A stretch of DNA of 25,219 bases from Plakobranchus ocellatus (taxonomy: Eukaryota; Mollusca; Gastropoda; Plakobranchidae): contig BLXT01004186.1 of NCBI GenBank assembly GCA_019648995.1, positions 1,768,476 to 1,793,694 on the forward strand, read 5' to 3'. Position 1 is the stretch's first letter. Each line of letters opens with the position of its first letter. Under the pieces are notes generated by a model. It had not been told where the DNA came from and made no database searches. It saw only the letters and a program-made list of their open reading frames with translations. Position numbers and translations under genes: made by a program. Below are positions 1 through 11,200 of the stretch, in pieces.

Positions 1-234
1 CCCCCCTTTCCCCTTCTCTTTCCCTTCTTTCTCAGTTTCTTAGAAGGGGGTTGGAAAGGAGGGGGCAGACGCCAACTCACTTGGCATAAAGACTACGTGA
101 AGTACCCAATATCTAATTTTCGCCTTTTTTTCTCCTTTTGATGTTTTTTGGTGGTCGTGGTGGTGTTGGTAGTATTGGCAATGTTGGTGGTGTTTTTTTT
201 TGTTTTTTTTTCTATAGATTCTTTTTATTAATAT

Positions 235-248
235 GGGGGGGGGGGGGG
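235..248 (+). repeat. Poly-G tract (14 bases)
   Basis: Fourteen consecutive G. A ten-base G run at 1307-1316 follows a long poly-T tract. Homopolymers this long are prone to assembly length error. Confidence 0.9.
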
Positions 249-920
249 TTAATGTCCGTTTCAATTTCAGGTGAAGCATTATTGAAAGTTGGCACTTTTT
301 CTGTCGATGCTGAGATGTCAAAGTTTGTTTAAGTACCGAGTCGGTATCGATAACTCTCTTACTTCCATTTTAATGTAGGTCAAAATTCATTTTTTTTCTT
401 TCCACTTATGAATTTTAGGTTTATTCAATCATGCATATCTATTATTCAACTGTGATAAAGGCAGATCCTGTTCGTTTTTTTTTTTTTTTTAGAAAACTTT
501 GGAGATAAAAAAAAATCATGTATTTCAATATAAACTTCAAGAGTAATTTTCTCCAAAAAATAATTTTTGCGTTACTTAAATAAATCTCTTCTCTCGTCAT
601 TTCAATAAATCAAGTGTAATATGCATTAATCATCTTTTTTCAATACCAAGGTCTGTGCTCATCGGGTTTTAGATATTCTTTACACGTGTAGTTTTCTAGA
701 AAACCGATGTATCATTCGAGTATCTATTGAGTTGGCTAGTTACTTCAAAAATTTGTACAAAAAAGGTGTTATGTATGTTGTTGTCGTTTTTTGTTTTTCT
801 TTTTAATTTTATTTTGAGCTTAACTTTATAATCGAAAAGTTTCGAGACAATCAAAAAGAAAATGAAGCGCCTGGACTAGATATGTTTTTTTAATTAGCGC
901 TACAAATTCCGATATGGCGC

Positions 921-934
921 GTTACCATAGTAAC
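921..934. promoter_or_regulatory. Consensus RFX X-box
   Basis: GTTACCATAGTAAC fits the RFX consensus GTNRCC-N2-RGYAAC at every position. RFX factors control ciliary genes in animals. It is 7.2 kb upstream of the TMEM232 start, with no exon recognised next to it, so it could be distal, belong to an unseen neighbouring gene, or be chance. Confidence 0.4.
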
Positions 935-1553
935 TATACTTCAAAAAGCTTTTTTTTTTTTTTTTTCTCCAGTTCTACTTTGCAAAATTATTCGGAAAAC
1001 TCAATTATCTCTCCGGTAATTTAAAAAATATTTCTCCATAAAATGAGGCAGATCAGCGAGTATATCTTAAGGTCACCTTCTGTAACATAACGCTTATAAT
1101 CTTAGAAAGATTGTTGGTATAATGTCGCCGATTTACAACTTACTGTTTTGATGCAAAAAACACTCATCACTTTTTAATCATTTTTTGTACTGCCATTACG
1201 ATGTTTTTAAATATCTGGAGTAAGAAATTAAGCTATGAAGGTTTTTGTTTGTTTTTTGGGGGTTTTTTTGTTTTTTGTTTTGTTTTGGTTTTTTTTTTTT
1301 TTTTTTGGGGGGGGGGTGATTTTTTGTAAGTTTGTTTCTTCCTCTAGATGGCTGTTTCACAGAGAAGTGTCAAAAAACCCCTCAGGTGTCGCCATAAATA
1401 ATTGAAGAGACAAGAGATAGCCGTGAAGCTTATTTGCTACGCGTTACATAAGATCATGTTTTAACTTACTGTAGTATTGGCCAACATGCTTTTATTGTAA
1501 AGCCAATACGCAGTGTTTGGTCTTACAGAAGGACCGATTATTTGTTTCTTTGC

Positions 1554-1589
1554 TATTATTATTATTATTATTATTATTATTATCATCAC

Positions 1590-1634
<45 letters not shown>

Positions 1635-1638
1635 TATT
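1554..1638 (+). repeat. (ATT)n(ATC)n microsatellite
   Basis: Runs of ATT then ATC trinucleotides. The open frame it creates on the minus strand (poly-Met/Ile) is an artefact. Confidence 0.95.
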
Positions 1639-2413
1639 AATACTATCATTAATGTAACAATAGGCCGATATTAAAATATGCTAGAATAGCAGTTATCATG
1701 TTAGTACTGGAAAAAAAGCTCTTCATTTAGAGATTGCTTAAAAAGATATACATTCATGAGGTGGACGACACCTGACTTTGAGGCTTGACAGCTTGAGAGT
1801 ATTGACATAATTATTTTGCTTTTCTCCTGCCTTTTGCTCTTTAGAGGCAAAAATAAGACTCACAAATTTCGACGCATTTCCCTGAGGCTATGTGTTTATA
1901 GAAGGGCTTAAAGGATCACGCTACTCCAGATTATGTCTTCGATCTCTTTTCCGATATAAAGTTGTAAATTGTAAAATAAGAAAATCTCGAAAATGCAAAT
2001 TTTTGTCAATTGGTTTTCGCTATCCGTTGTTTATCAAAACTGTCGATCAGATATGCAATATGGTAAGCACATTGATTGTATGTATAACATTGCAATTTTG
2101 AACAAAGATTAATCAAGGCAGACTTGATCTGTTTTGACAGTTGGGCTATTCCTTTTGTCAAAGTAGACTTCACCCTCTTATATGAAATAAAAGATAATGG
2201 AAGAGAAAAGAAAGGCAAGGCAAATTAGATATGGATATTTCATTATTGTAATCATCATTTTTTTTTAAAGTATATACATTGTAGATTAAACTTTAGAGCC
2301 CAAATCTGTTATAGTAATCCTTATTTGTTTTTTTTTGTTTTTTTTACTACTCCTTCCTGCTCCTTCCACCAACTTGCCTCTTACTACCACTTACTTTTTA
2401 CATCCAATCTCTC

Positions 2414-2436
2414 ACTCACACACACACACACACACA
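2414..2436 (+). repeat. (CA)n microsatellite
   Basis: About eleven CA dinucleotides. Confidence 0.95.
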
Positions 2437-4275
2437 TAAATATCTTCAGCCGTGCACACCTTTTTCCCACCACCATTATTCTTATTTCTAAAAAGTACTT
2501 AACTTTTTGTGAAGGGCTTTGGAAATTAGGTTAAGAGGTGCATTTCGCTGTGTTTGCAAGGATGCCAAAATAGATCCTGCAGTTTGAAAAAGCTAATGGT
2601 GCTCTCAAGATTTTGCGGGAAAGATTACTGGACTGTGCACAGCATCGCTCAAGTTCTGTTTCATTTCATTCCTTTCGCACGCCGTCTTGGAGGCTCGAAA
2701 GCTTCGTGGATTTTTGTGTTGATGTCAAAAAATACTAGTAGTCTACTTTGTGCACACTATTGGTAATGGAATAGTGTACTAAAAGACTCCAGAATGCTGA
2801 GGATTATTCTCCGCAGAAAGATACTTCTTTTACATTTTGTGTCACAAATAGGCCAAATAAAAATTTCACACAGACGCACATCCACGTACACATAATTTAA
2901 AAATTCATATAATACGCTCGTACAAAGGGATGGAAATTGGCATCTTTAAAAGTGCTATGTATATCCTTTTCTTCCCCACCTCTCCTTAAGACAATGGTTT
3001 CGACCAACAGTTCTCATAATTTATTGGTTAGAAACGTAAAATTGGACCACATTGACAGTCTTGGTGTGAGAAACACTTTTACAGTATTAGTTTAGGACAA
3101 TTAAAAAGTTTCACATGATAACTAAGTATAACATTAATTTTGTACTGCTCGTTAAGGTAATCTGCAAAACGAGGAAATCGCATTGCAGGAATCCTAAAAC
3201 ATTTCATCGCCTTAAGTTATTCATGGGCCTTTCCCACTCTCGGAAAAATGTTGAGAAAACTTGGCAGGGGAGTAGATATGGAGGAAATTCTGAATGTTAT
3301 TTCAAAACATGATTTATGCAGAAAAAAGAGGATAGACTATGGTGATAATTCTGACTCATAGTTAAGAGACTAACCGTAGTCGTTGGAGTGTTTTCGATGT
3401 GGCGACTGAACAGGCCAAATAACAAGCGTTTGCTTAAAAAGGAAAATGGGCACACGCTGTCCAAAATAATGAGTACTAACGAAGCTTGAATAAATCAAAG
3501 AAATTCTTTATAAAAGTCATCTCTATTCCGCAAAATAGTCAAGCTATCCTGGAAACTGAGACTCTGCTAAAAGATCTGGAAGAAATGCCAACGATTCTTG
3601 GCACAGAAATGAATTTGCTGAACGACCACGTCATTCAAGATATAAACTTCAATTTTCTTTTTTCTTATTCATTCTATCATGGACATGAATAATTACTCTC
3701 GAATAGCTGATTAAAAATATTTTCCACGTTAAATAATGGACGGACTCAAGTTTCCACTATTTTTCACCACTTTTATATGCTGAATAGTATTGCTAATTTC
3801 AGGCAAACGCGAGCTCTGCGTTTTAATTCAAATTTTTGCGGAGTCTTTTTTTTTTTGGTCTTCGATTGTGATAGTTCTTTTATTGGTGATTATTTTATTA
3901 AGCTTGAGTTAATTGAAACTTATGAATACAATGTATTTTTCATTTCACATCAGTTTTGTTTTTATTCGTTAAAATTACACAAAAAAAATGTTTGAACACT
4001 TTCATGATTTGATGAACCTTGGACCTCGTGCACTTTGGAGAGGATTTTTTCTTAATTTTTCTTTTATTGGATCATTCTATGAAATTTGTTTTTGACACGA
4101 TACCAAACCATCCACCTAAGACAAATGCTAGAAACGGCAGTGATTGGAAGGACATCGAGAGGCAGACCTGGGCGAAGAAGAAAAGACCTGTTTGTGATTT
4201 TTTTTTAATCGCCATGCTACGATTTCATTTATGAAAATACTTTCCAATGAAAGTTGCATGACAAAAACGGGAAAC

Positions 4276-4278
<3 letters not shown>

Positions 4279-4339
<61 letters not shown>

Positions 4340-4344
4340 CAGAG
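4279..4344 (+). repeat. (AG)n microsatellite with two AGAC interruptions
   Basis: A near-pure AG tract interrupted at about 4313 and 4340. The Arg-Glu and Ser-Leu open frames across it are artefacts. Confidence 0.95.
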
Positions 4345-5359
4345 TTAAAAGACTGCACACGAATCAATTACGGGCATTGTTCAACATTTGAACATAAGAA
4401 AAACTATCTCTTTTTTTTTTTTTTTTTCAAACATGACAAATCCGTGCCAAATCTGGTGGCTATGGAAAAAAATACAGAATTACCAGGCAAACATTTCGTT
4501 GCCTATCGACAACCAAAACTTATAATAGTATGTCAAAGAATTTGTACCGTTTTGCTTTGGATGAGGAAGCTTCAGGGAAAATACTTTACTTTTCTTCAGA
4601 TCCACTGAGATGCAATAAATAAGGCGCCATAATAACTTTGTTTTAAATCTGTCGTGTGCCCCTGTTAGGCCTATTGTGAAAAGTAAGTTAAAGGCAAAAT
4701 TTCCATAAAAGAGCTAGTTAAGCAAAGAGAACTTTAGCAAATGGGAAAGCAATTAATATGAATAACTAATAAAAACCTATATATTATTATCATAATACAG
4801 GCATATATATATTATAATTTACGTAATTTTTTTTCAAGACGTAAAACGCAGTCTATTATTGGACATACAAAGAAATTAGTTAGAATGTGACATCCGATAC
4901 ACATGTTTGTTTGCACGCGTTTAAAAAAAAAAACACTCAAGATAGAATTTTTTTTATAGGATAGAAAGTTGTGAAGAATTTCCAATTTTAAAGTATTATG
5001 TTATAAAATAATTGTCCTGATCCGTAATTATTTGGTTCGAGTATCATTTGGAGTTAAATCATTTCATGCTTAGATCAAAGGGTTAAAAGGAAAGAATAAA
5101 AACGAAACAAAAGACATTTGCTGTGAAGATTCCCTGATTTGTTTATTCATAACTTTTATTTTAATTTTGTTAGGTAGGTTAAGATAGCGCAGGGAGGAAC
5201 ACGAGCAAAGTGGCATTGAGGCTCGAAGCTCACCGATAAGTAGCACTCGGTTGGTGATTGCTAGACGCTTAGGTAGCGTTTTAGCTTCAGTTGCAATCCA
5301 AACGCCTTTACAGAAAGGTCTTCAAATTATTGAAGCATAGACAGCTGGTAATCGGGAGC

Positions 5360-5531
5360 AGTCCTGGAACGGACTGAAAGTTAAACCATCTTTAAAAGGT
5401 AGTTCTGGAACGGGCTGAAAATAAATTACGTTTTAAAGGAGTCCTGGAGTGGATTGGAATTGTATTAGTCCCTTAGTACCGTCCTTGAACGGATTGGAAA
5501 TTTAATCGTATCTAAAAGGGAGTGGACTGAG
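5360..5531 (+). repeat. ~41-bp tandem repeat, about 4.3 degenerate copies
   Basis: Units begin near 5360, 5401, 5440, 5481 and (partial) 5521. Each is a variant of AGTCCTGGAACGGATTGGAA followed by an A/T-rich half ending in TTTAAAAGG or similar. Copies differ by substitutions and small indels, so it is an old array. Confidence 0.75.
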
Positions 5532-5536
5532 CTTTG

Positions 5537-5602
5537 TTATATTATATTATATTATATTATATTATATTATATTATATTATATTATATTATATTATATTAT
5601 AT
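5537..5602 (+). repeat. (TTATA)n microsatellite
   Basis: About 13 nearly perfect pentanucleotide units directly follow the 41-bp tandem repeat; probably the tail of the SINE-like element. Confidence 0.95.
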
Positions 5603-6063
5603 CATCGTATTTAAAAAATAGAAGGGGCTTGGCCCAAAAAAGAGATTGCAGCAGTCGTCTGTTCTTATTGAGCATATTGCTCTCATTTCGTCCACACGTT
5701 TAAGTCCACGTCGTCCTTCTCATCTAATCCCCCTACCGTGACGATAACGTTGGCTTCACGCACGTGATCGCGGCTTGAATGTATTGACAAAGCTACTGAG
5801 TGTGCCTGTTGTGTCAGAAAAGGCTGAGGGTCACGATTCTCCATGTATTTTTTGTGTATTTATCATATGTTATAACAACTCTTGCTTTTTTTTTTTTTTT
5901 TTTCATTTTTTACCTCACGCATAATCTAAGGCTGGCCTGTAATGATTTAAGACCATATACAAGCCTGTGTTCTTTCTCTAGGCATCTAAGATATAGTCTT
6001 TCTCTCTTTCTCTCTTTTTGTTAGGATTACTATTATAATTAGAGTAATTGCTGCTCTTGTTTT

Positions 6064-6336
6064 ATTGTTGTTGTTGTTTTTGTTGTTGTTATTATTGTTC
6101 TTCTTCTTCTTCTTCTTCTTCTTCTTCTTCTTCTTCTTCTTCTTCTTCTTCTTCTTCTTCTTCTTCTTCTTTATTATCATCATTATCGTCATCATCATCA
6201 TCGTCATCATCATCCTCATCATCATCATCATCATCATCGTCGTCGTCGTCGTCGTTATCATCATCATTATTATCCTCATTATTATGGTAATTATTATTAA
6301 TTTATTAATATTACTATTATTATTATTTCATTAATA

Positions 6337-6403
<67 letters not shown>

Positions 6404-6465
6404 CAATATTATTATTGTTATTATTATTATTGTTGTAGTTGTTATTATTAAGTTTTTTCTTTTTT

Positions 6466-6524
<59 letters not shown>
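6064..6524 (+). repeat. Compound trinucleotide microsatellite block (TTG, TTC, ATC, ATT, TTG)
   Basis: Successive blocks are TTG-rich 6064-6097, (TTC)n 6098-6170, (TCA/TCG)n about 6176-6260, ATT-rich 6262-6440 with a pure core 6339-6402, and (TTG)n 6466-6524. The poly-Ser, poly-Phe and poly-Lys/Asn frames are consequences of the repeat, not genes. Confidence 0.95.
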
Positions 6525-6526
<2 letters not shown>

Positions 6527-7844
6527 CTATTATTGTTAGAGTTGATTCTATATGTTTTTACATTCAAGCAAAATGTTGAAACACTTCTATTTATCGTAAA
6601 AAAAAGTTTTCATATTCTTTGAGGTTCATGAAGCAGAGGCGTGATGCACACATTCATGTGCGCGTAAACTAATTGAAAGCTCGAAAAGCTTTACTTTAGG
6701 AGCAATGACCTTAAAATGATAAGGAACGACTTCGATTTTATCGCTTGCAAAGTTTACCTTTATGCAACCCAGATTATTCTACTTAAGTCTTCTCTTTTCA
6801 TCTTCTGGCAACTGAAATTTACCTCCAGTAAATTCTAATCGTCTTCTCCTAATTTAGGTCTTCAATGAGGGGTAACAATTATTCAATTTATCCAATGCAA
6901 GGATCGTTCCAATAAAGGTAATAACATTCCTTGATACCAAGGCTTTGCAGAGAAGTGATAAAGGAGTTGAAGAGATGTCGGAGGAATTTTTACGTGACGC
7001 ATGCAGGATTTAAGCACCCTTTCAGGTCTTGTTATTGGTTGTCCAAGGAATCCAGTTCTCTATAAAGTGATGGAAAATAACAGCACCATGAAAGCTTGCT
7101 AGCGAGTGCGCAATTTCGTCTAACAGTCGAGCTTGTGTTACGGTACCTTATCTGCAGAGTATGATACCGGTAATCATCAAGATAGCTAATATTGCAGTGC
7201 TTCCCCCTCGCCTTTTTTTTTTACCCTTGTTACGACCATCCTTATTCTTAAAAAAAAAAAAAAAAGAAAGAAAAGAAAAGAAAGGTAGTAAATAAAGAGA
7301 AAAGATATCACAAGGCACAGGAATACTTTTGCAGTCATCAAACAAAATAATAACTAGAATAGAATATTAGCGGTTTTTTTTTTTTTTTTTTTTTTTTTAT
7401 CATAATGTTTACGATGATGATGATGTTTAAATAAGACTGGATTAGGCCAGAAGGTAAAAGATGACAATTCTAAGAAGTAATTTCCTTACAAAAGCGCCTC
7501 TTTTTACTTATTAGCAAGAAATAGGCACAGTTGAAATAATATTCACTGCAGGATTATCTATCGTATTTTTTTACAGCTAAAACGAGTTTAAAGCAAAGGA
7601 AACATCATTTGAGGCAATAATTAATTTAATTACAAAGATTTGAAAGTAGGCCAAACGAGTTCAGAGAATTCGTTTCAGAAAACGACTTTTATAACCTTTA
7701 AGATTTTGCATGCTCTAGATTATTCCATGAATTTAATACTATAATTATTGCAGTTTTATGAGTTTAAGTATAGAAAATACAAAAATAAAATTTAAAGAAT
7801 GTTTTCATAAAAAAGTTTTGTTTTTTTTTTTAATATGGCAGTTC

Positions 7845-7945
7845 ACTACGTCATGTGGAAATCAATCAACCCGTCACTGTCGGGCGCATCTCAGACCATA
7901 ATGCACTACGCGTCTATGACAACAAAATGGCGTCGGAAGACAACT
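7845..7945 (+). promoter_or_regulatory. Probable TMEM232 promoter / transcription start region
   Basis: This stretch is richer in CpG than its surroundings (GTCGGGCGC, ACTACGCGTC, GGCGTCGG). It lies 150-250 bp before the TMEM232 start codon. It contains a CREB/ATF-like TACGTCA at 7847-7853 and a YY1-like AAAATGGCG at 7924-7932. An imperfect RFX-like half site, GTTGTCATAG, lies on the minus strand around 7914-7923. No TATA box is obvious. Placing the promoter here is inference from composition and position. Confidence 0.4.
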
Positions 7946-7974
7946 TTCGATGTCGAAGCAAAACATTACTGTAG
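7927..7974 (+). other. Possible upstream ORF in the TMEM232 leader (15 codons)
   Basis: ATGGCG in a good initiation context (A at -3, G at +4) opens a 15-codon frame, MASEDNFRCRSKTLL, ending at TAG. It is 121 nt upstream of the proposed TMEM232 ATG and not continuous with it. If transcription starts upstream of 7927 this would be a uORF; if the start is downstream, it is merely part of a YY1-like initiator element. Confidence 0.3.
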
Positions 7975-8094
7975 TGACCCAGAGCAAATAAAGATATTAA
8001 TGCACGGTTAACATTTTAATAAATTTTTGGCTTTTATCAGCTGTGCTTTGAAAATTTGTATAATTGTTTACCCATATTCAAACCTAATTTCATT

Positions 8095-8231
8095 ATGCCG
8101 ATATCAAAGGTTCCGGTTGTGCACAAATTTGGAATAATCTCTAGCACACAACGCTTGGAGCTGCAAGAGCGATTGCTAAAACAGACTTATTTGTCAAGCA
8201 TCAAATCGAAGAGGGGACCAACGACCCAAAG
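8095..8231 (+). CDS. TMEM232: TMEM232 exon 1 (start codon)
   Basis: Encodes residues 1-45 plus two bases of codon 46, beginning MPISKVPVVHKFGIIS. I chose the ATG at 8095 over the in-frame ATG at 8056 because vertebrate TMEM232 also starts MP..K.P and then has a GGIS-like stretch. The donor is CAAAG|GTTTAT. A second GT at 8240 would put exon 2 out of frame. The first exon is separated from the rest by a 675-bp intron. Confidence 0.8.
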
Positions 8232-11200
8232 GTTTATAAGTATTAAATTTAAGATAGCCGTAGGGCCTACCTAGATATAATTTATCAAAATTTAACTCAA
8301 AATCTACATTTCTATTTTACTTTCTTTAATTAGAAAACTAGATTTATAGCTAAGCTAGACGTCGTAAGTATGGCGGTGAGAGTACAATAGAGGGACAAAG
8401 GTGGGCCATCATAAAAAAAGCCTACTAGGTCTGCTTAAAGACTGTTCATATTAAGACCTTCTCTTTTTTAAATAAAAAAATGGCATAGGCTAAATTTGAT
8501 TGAACGAATCACAACATAAATTATATGATAAACAGTTCCAATTCAGTGGATGCTGATGAAGAACAATGGAATAGAGGGGAAAATAAAATAGCAAACAACC
8601 TAAAAAGGCAATAACTCAATAGAAACTTGCGCATTGATACTCATGGGCAGAGAAGATATGAATCTGTAATTTAATAGCCTATCTCATTTCAGTCACTTTT
8701 AGTGTTTTTTGATGATGGAGAAACTGACATACTATGAATACATACAATAGTGTCATGAAAAAATAAGGAAAAAACGGCATTGACGTTAACTTTCAAAAAA
8801 TAGATTTAACCCAATGATATGTGTTACAGCTACTTCTCCACAGCACAATGCCTGCGTTTATTTCTCGTAAATTTCACCAAAAGGCTTTTTTTTTTGTTAC
8901 CGACAGGAACCCATTGGAGGTTACTGAAGAATTTGTGCAATTATTCAATACAGCTGAAGATTTTGAAGCCAAAGAAAAATTTGAGGAAAAGGCACGAAAA
9001 CTCTTGGAAAGATCAAAGGTAGAGTAATAAAGACCCAATTCAAGTTAGTAGTTTCCCTTGTTTTTTTCCCTTGTGGTTTTTTCTTTGATTTTTTTCTTTC
9101 ATTTTATTTTCTTCACACTGTTCCTCTTGTGATATTGGTAAAATTAATAATCAAAACAGTTTTGATATTGATGACAATAATAACAATATGTAATGTTTAA
9201 GGATTGATGCAAGAAAATGTGTAAATTTTTATTAGTCTTGACATGGTCATGGTTATTAAGGTATTTTTTTTTTACTCATAATACCAATAATCTATTTGTT
9301 GCTTGTAAACAAAACATTTAGAGACGATGTGGAGTAAAGAACTGTGGCCATGGATCTCATGTAAATCTGCCTCTGGCCTGGACAGAGATGGCACAACTCG
9401 CCCAATGCAAGGGAAATGTTCAGGAAGGTAAATCATTCTGTTAGCTCAAACTCATGTGATTACTAGGGGCTTTTTCCTTTAGTGTGTCTTTTTTTTCTTT
9501 TGTCAAATTAATGTTTAATCAAAAATGTCATGGATTCTATCAAATAAACTTGAATCTATTGCTTTTAGCTTTTATGATTTTGTTTTTTTTTCTGCTTTTT
9601 TTTTTTTGTGGATGTAAAAAAGGAATTTCGGGTGTTTTCCAATCAAGATTTCATAACTTATCTTGTGTGTGTCAAATGGTACATCAAAGCTTAATTATTT
9701 TTCTTCATTTTCATGTTCAACATCAGCTTTCCTCATACACTTGAAACTAATAGCTGTAATTGATCTGGCAGCATTACACTCTCAGACTTTCGTGGTTGAA
9801 GAAATTAAAGGCTTTAAGGTCTGCCAAATTATGGTTACTTTATATTTCAAATTATTCAATATAAAAAATTTGAATTTTCATTTTAAAGCTTTTAGAAACT
9901 ACCTCGTAAGGGAAAGGAGACTTTTTCCCCGCTTTTTCCTACAGCTTTTAAATATCTTTTGTGAAAGCATTGAGATGACCATGTATATATTCCTGTTTTT
10001 TAAATGAATATAAATTAGAAGCAGTAATACATCGTAATTCTCTGTTTAGAGTGTTTGGATGCTCTGGTGGTTTCTCTTGAAGTGTCTCCACTGGAGAAGT
10101 ACCACATTCCAGCTTTATTTTTCCTGGCTGAAACCATGCTTTATTGGCTACGCACAGAATCTGTCCTGCAACCTTTTCTACGAACATCAGAGATCAAACT
10201 TCTTAAGGTAAGTGACTCAAACTTTCTTTTTGCCTGTCTTCTCATAATTTCATATTTCTTATTCTTGTGCTTTCTCATGCCAAGTTTTAAAAAACCTTGA
10301 GGCTTTTGAGGAAAAGTGATTCAATCAAATTGGTCCATTAATCAATTATCATAATACATATGCTTTTATAATTAATCTCAGTTCATCATTAAAATGATCA
10401 CTATTTTGTAAAAAAGTTTTTTTTTTTCTCTTGGCATTAGAGCAAAGAATATTACAAATGTGTGCTGTTATTCTTTTTTTTTTTTTTTTTTTTGGCCTCA
10501 ACATTGAAAAAAAAAAGACTGATATCACCATTATCGTATCAGGCATACCAGATATACAATGTAAATAGTTGTATTTCTTTTTTTGTTTTGTTTCTTTTGT
10601 TTTCAAGATTTTTCACTCACGATTCAATTTTTTTTTTAATTCAGATGGCTTTATCTGTGAGTTTACATTATCTCTGTGGCAAAATGATGGTAAAAATTTT
10701 ATTTAAAATTACTTATCAAAACAACACAACAAAACAAAAACTATCTCATTCTTTATACTATTTATTATGTGTATAGATGGGTCAGCTTGTGTTTGAGCGT
10801 CTTTTCTACCATCACATGGCTGGTCAGCTACAGGGACACACTGAGTCTAAGAACAGGTTGTTTACTTACATTGATGGTAAGTGTGTGTCACTGGAAAAGT
10901 GAAGAGAAAGAATAAAAATGAACAAATGGGCTGATAGAAAGAAAACCTTGTGTCAAAAAGACACTGTGGTTATCTCTTTCCTTATCTTCCGTTTAATTTG
11001 TATGGAATAGACTTTTTTCTGTGGCTTCAAATCAAATAGGGATAAAGCCAATTTTTTCAGTTAAATTCTCTGGCACTAAGGTGGATCATAACTGTTTGAA
11101 TTAGTTTTCCATGAAGTTAAAAATGATCAGAATTATTAAATATTCTAAACGAAGCTTGTTAAATATTCTCAAATTTAGATAATTAATATAAACAATAAAT

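Larger units (their letters stand above)
5181..5602 (+). mobile_element. Probable tRNA-derived SINE with tandem-repeat body and ATTAT tail
   Basis: TAGCGCAGGGA at 5185-5195 fits the Pol III A-box pattern of tRNA genes in all but its last base. GGCTCGAAGCT at 5220-5230 is close to a B box (GWTCRANNC with one mismatch), at tRNA-like spacing. The body has a ~41-bp tandem repeat (5360-5520) and the unit ends in a (TTATA)n tract, as many SINEs end in a short simple repeat. No clear flanking duplication was found, so limits and class are tentative. Confidence 0.45.
1..7840. other. Non-coding region upstream of TMEM232
   Basis: No open frame here has coding character: frames are short, cross simple repeats, or lack splice-site support and recognisable homology. 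The region holds poly-T tracts (for example 477-490, 949-966, 1291-1306, 7374-7399), microsatellites, the SINE-like element and the X-box listed separately. Exons of a gene outside the window cannot be excluded. Confidence 0.7.

Noticed and set aside
40..321. 93-codon minus-strand open frame
   Set aside because: Crosses the poly-G/poly-T tracts and translates as Pro, Lys and His runs; low-complexity artefact.
256..332. Sequence after TTTCAATTTCAG encoding GEALLKVGTFSVDAEMSKFV and a stop, possible last exon of an upstream gene
   Set aside because: The acceptor is plausible, but 19-20 residues with no recognisable homology are not enough, and the preceding exon would lie outside the window.
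2546..2552. Another CGCTGTG heptamer, possible third transposon end
   Set aside because: Beyond the heptamer there is no similarity to the A/B termini, no partner end and no duplication.
2554..2766. 70-codon frame, possible small gene
   Set aside because: No splice context, family match or composition bias supporting coding.
4128..4608. Arg-Glu and Ser-Leu repeat frames
   Set aside because: Produced by the AG dinucleotide repeat; no coding character on either side.
5986..6334. Poly-Lys, poly-Ser and poly-Phe open frames
   Set aside because: Produced entirely by the trinucleotide microsatellites.
8821..9027. Open frames starting MLQLLL or MPAFIS... and reading into exon 2 as a self-contained small protein
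   Set aside because: The upstream part translates the poly-T acceptor tract and ends just beyond the exon 2 donor. Exon 1 at 8095-8231 gives the family N-terminus and joins in phase.
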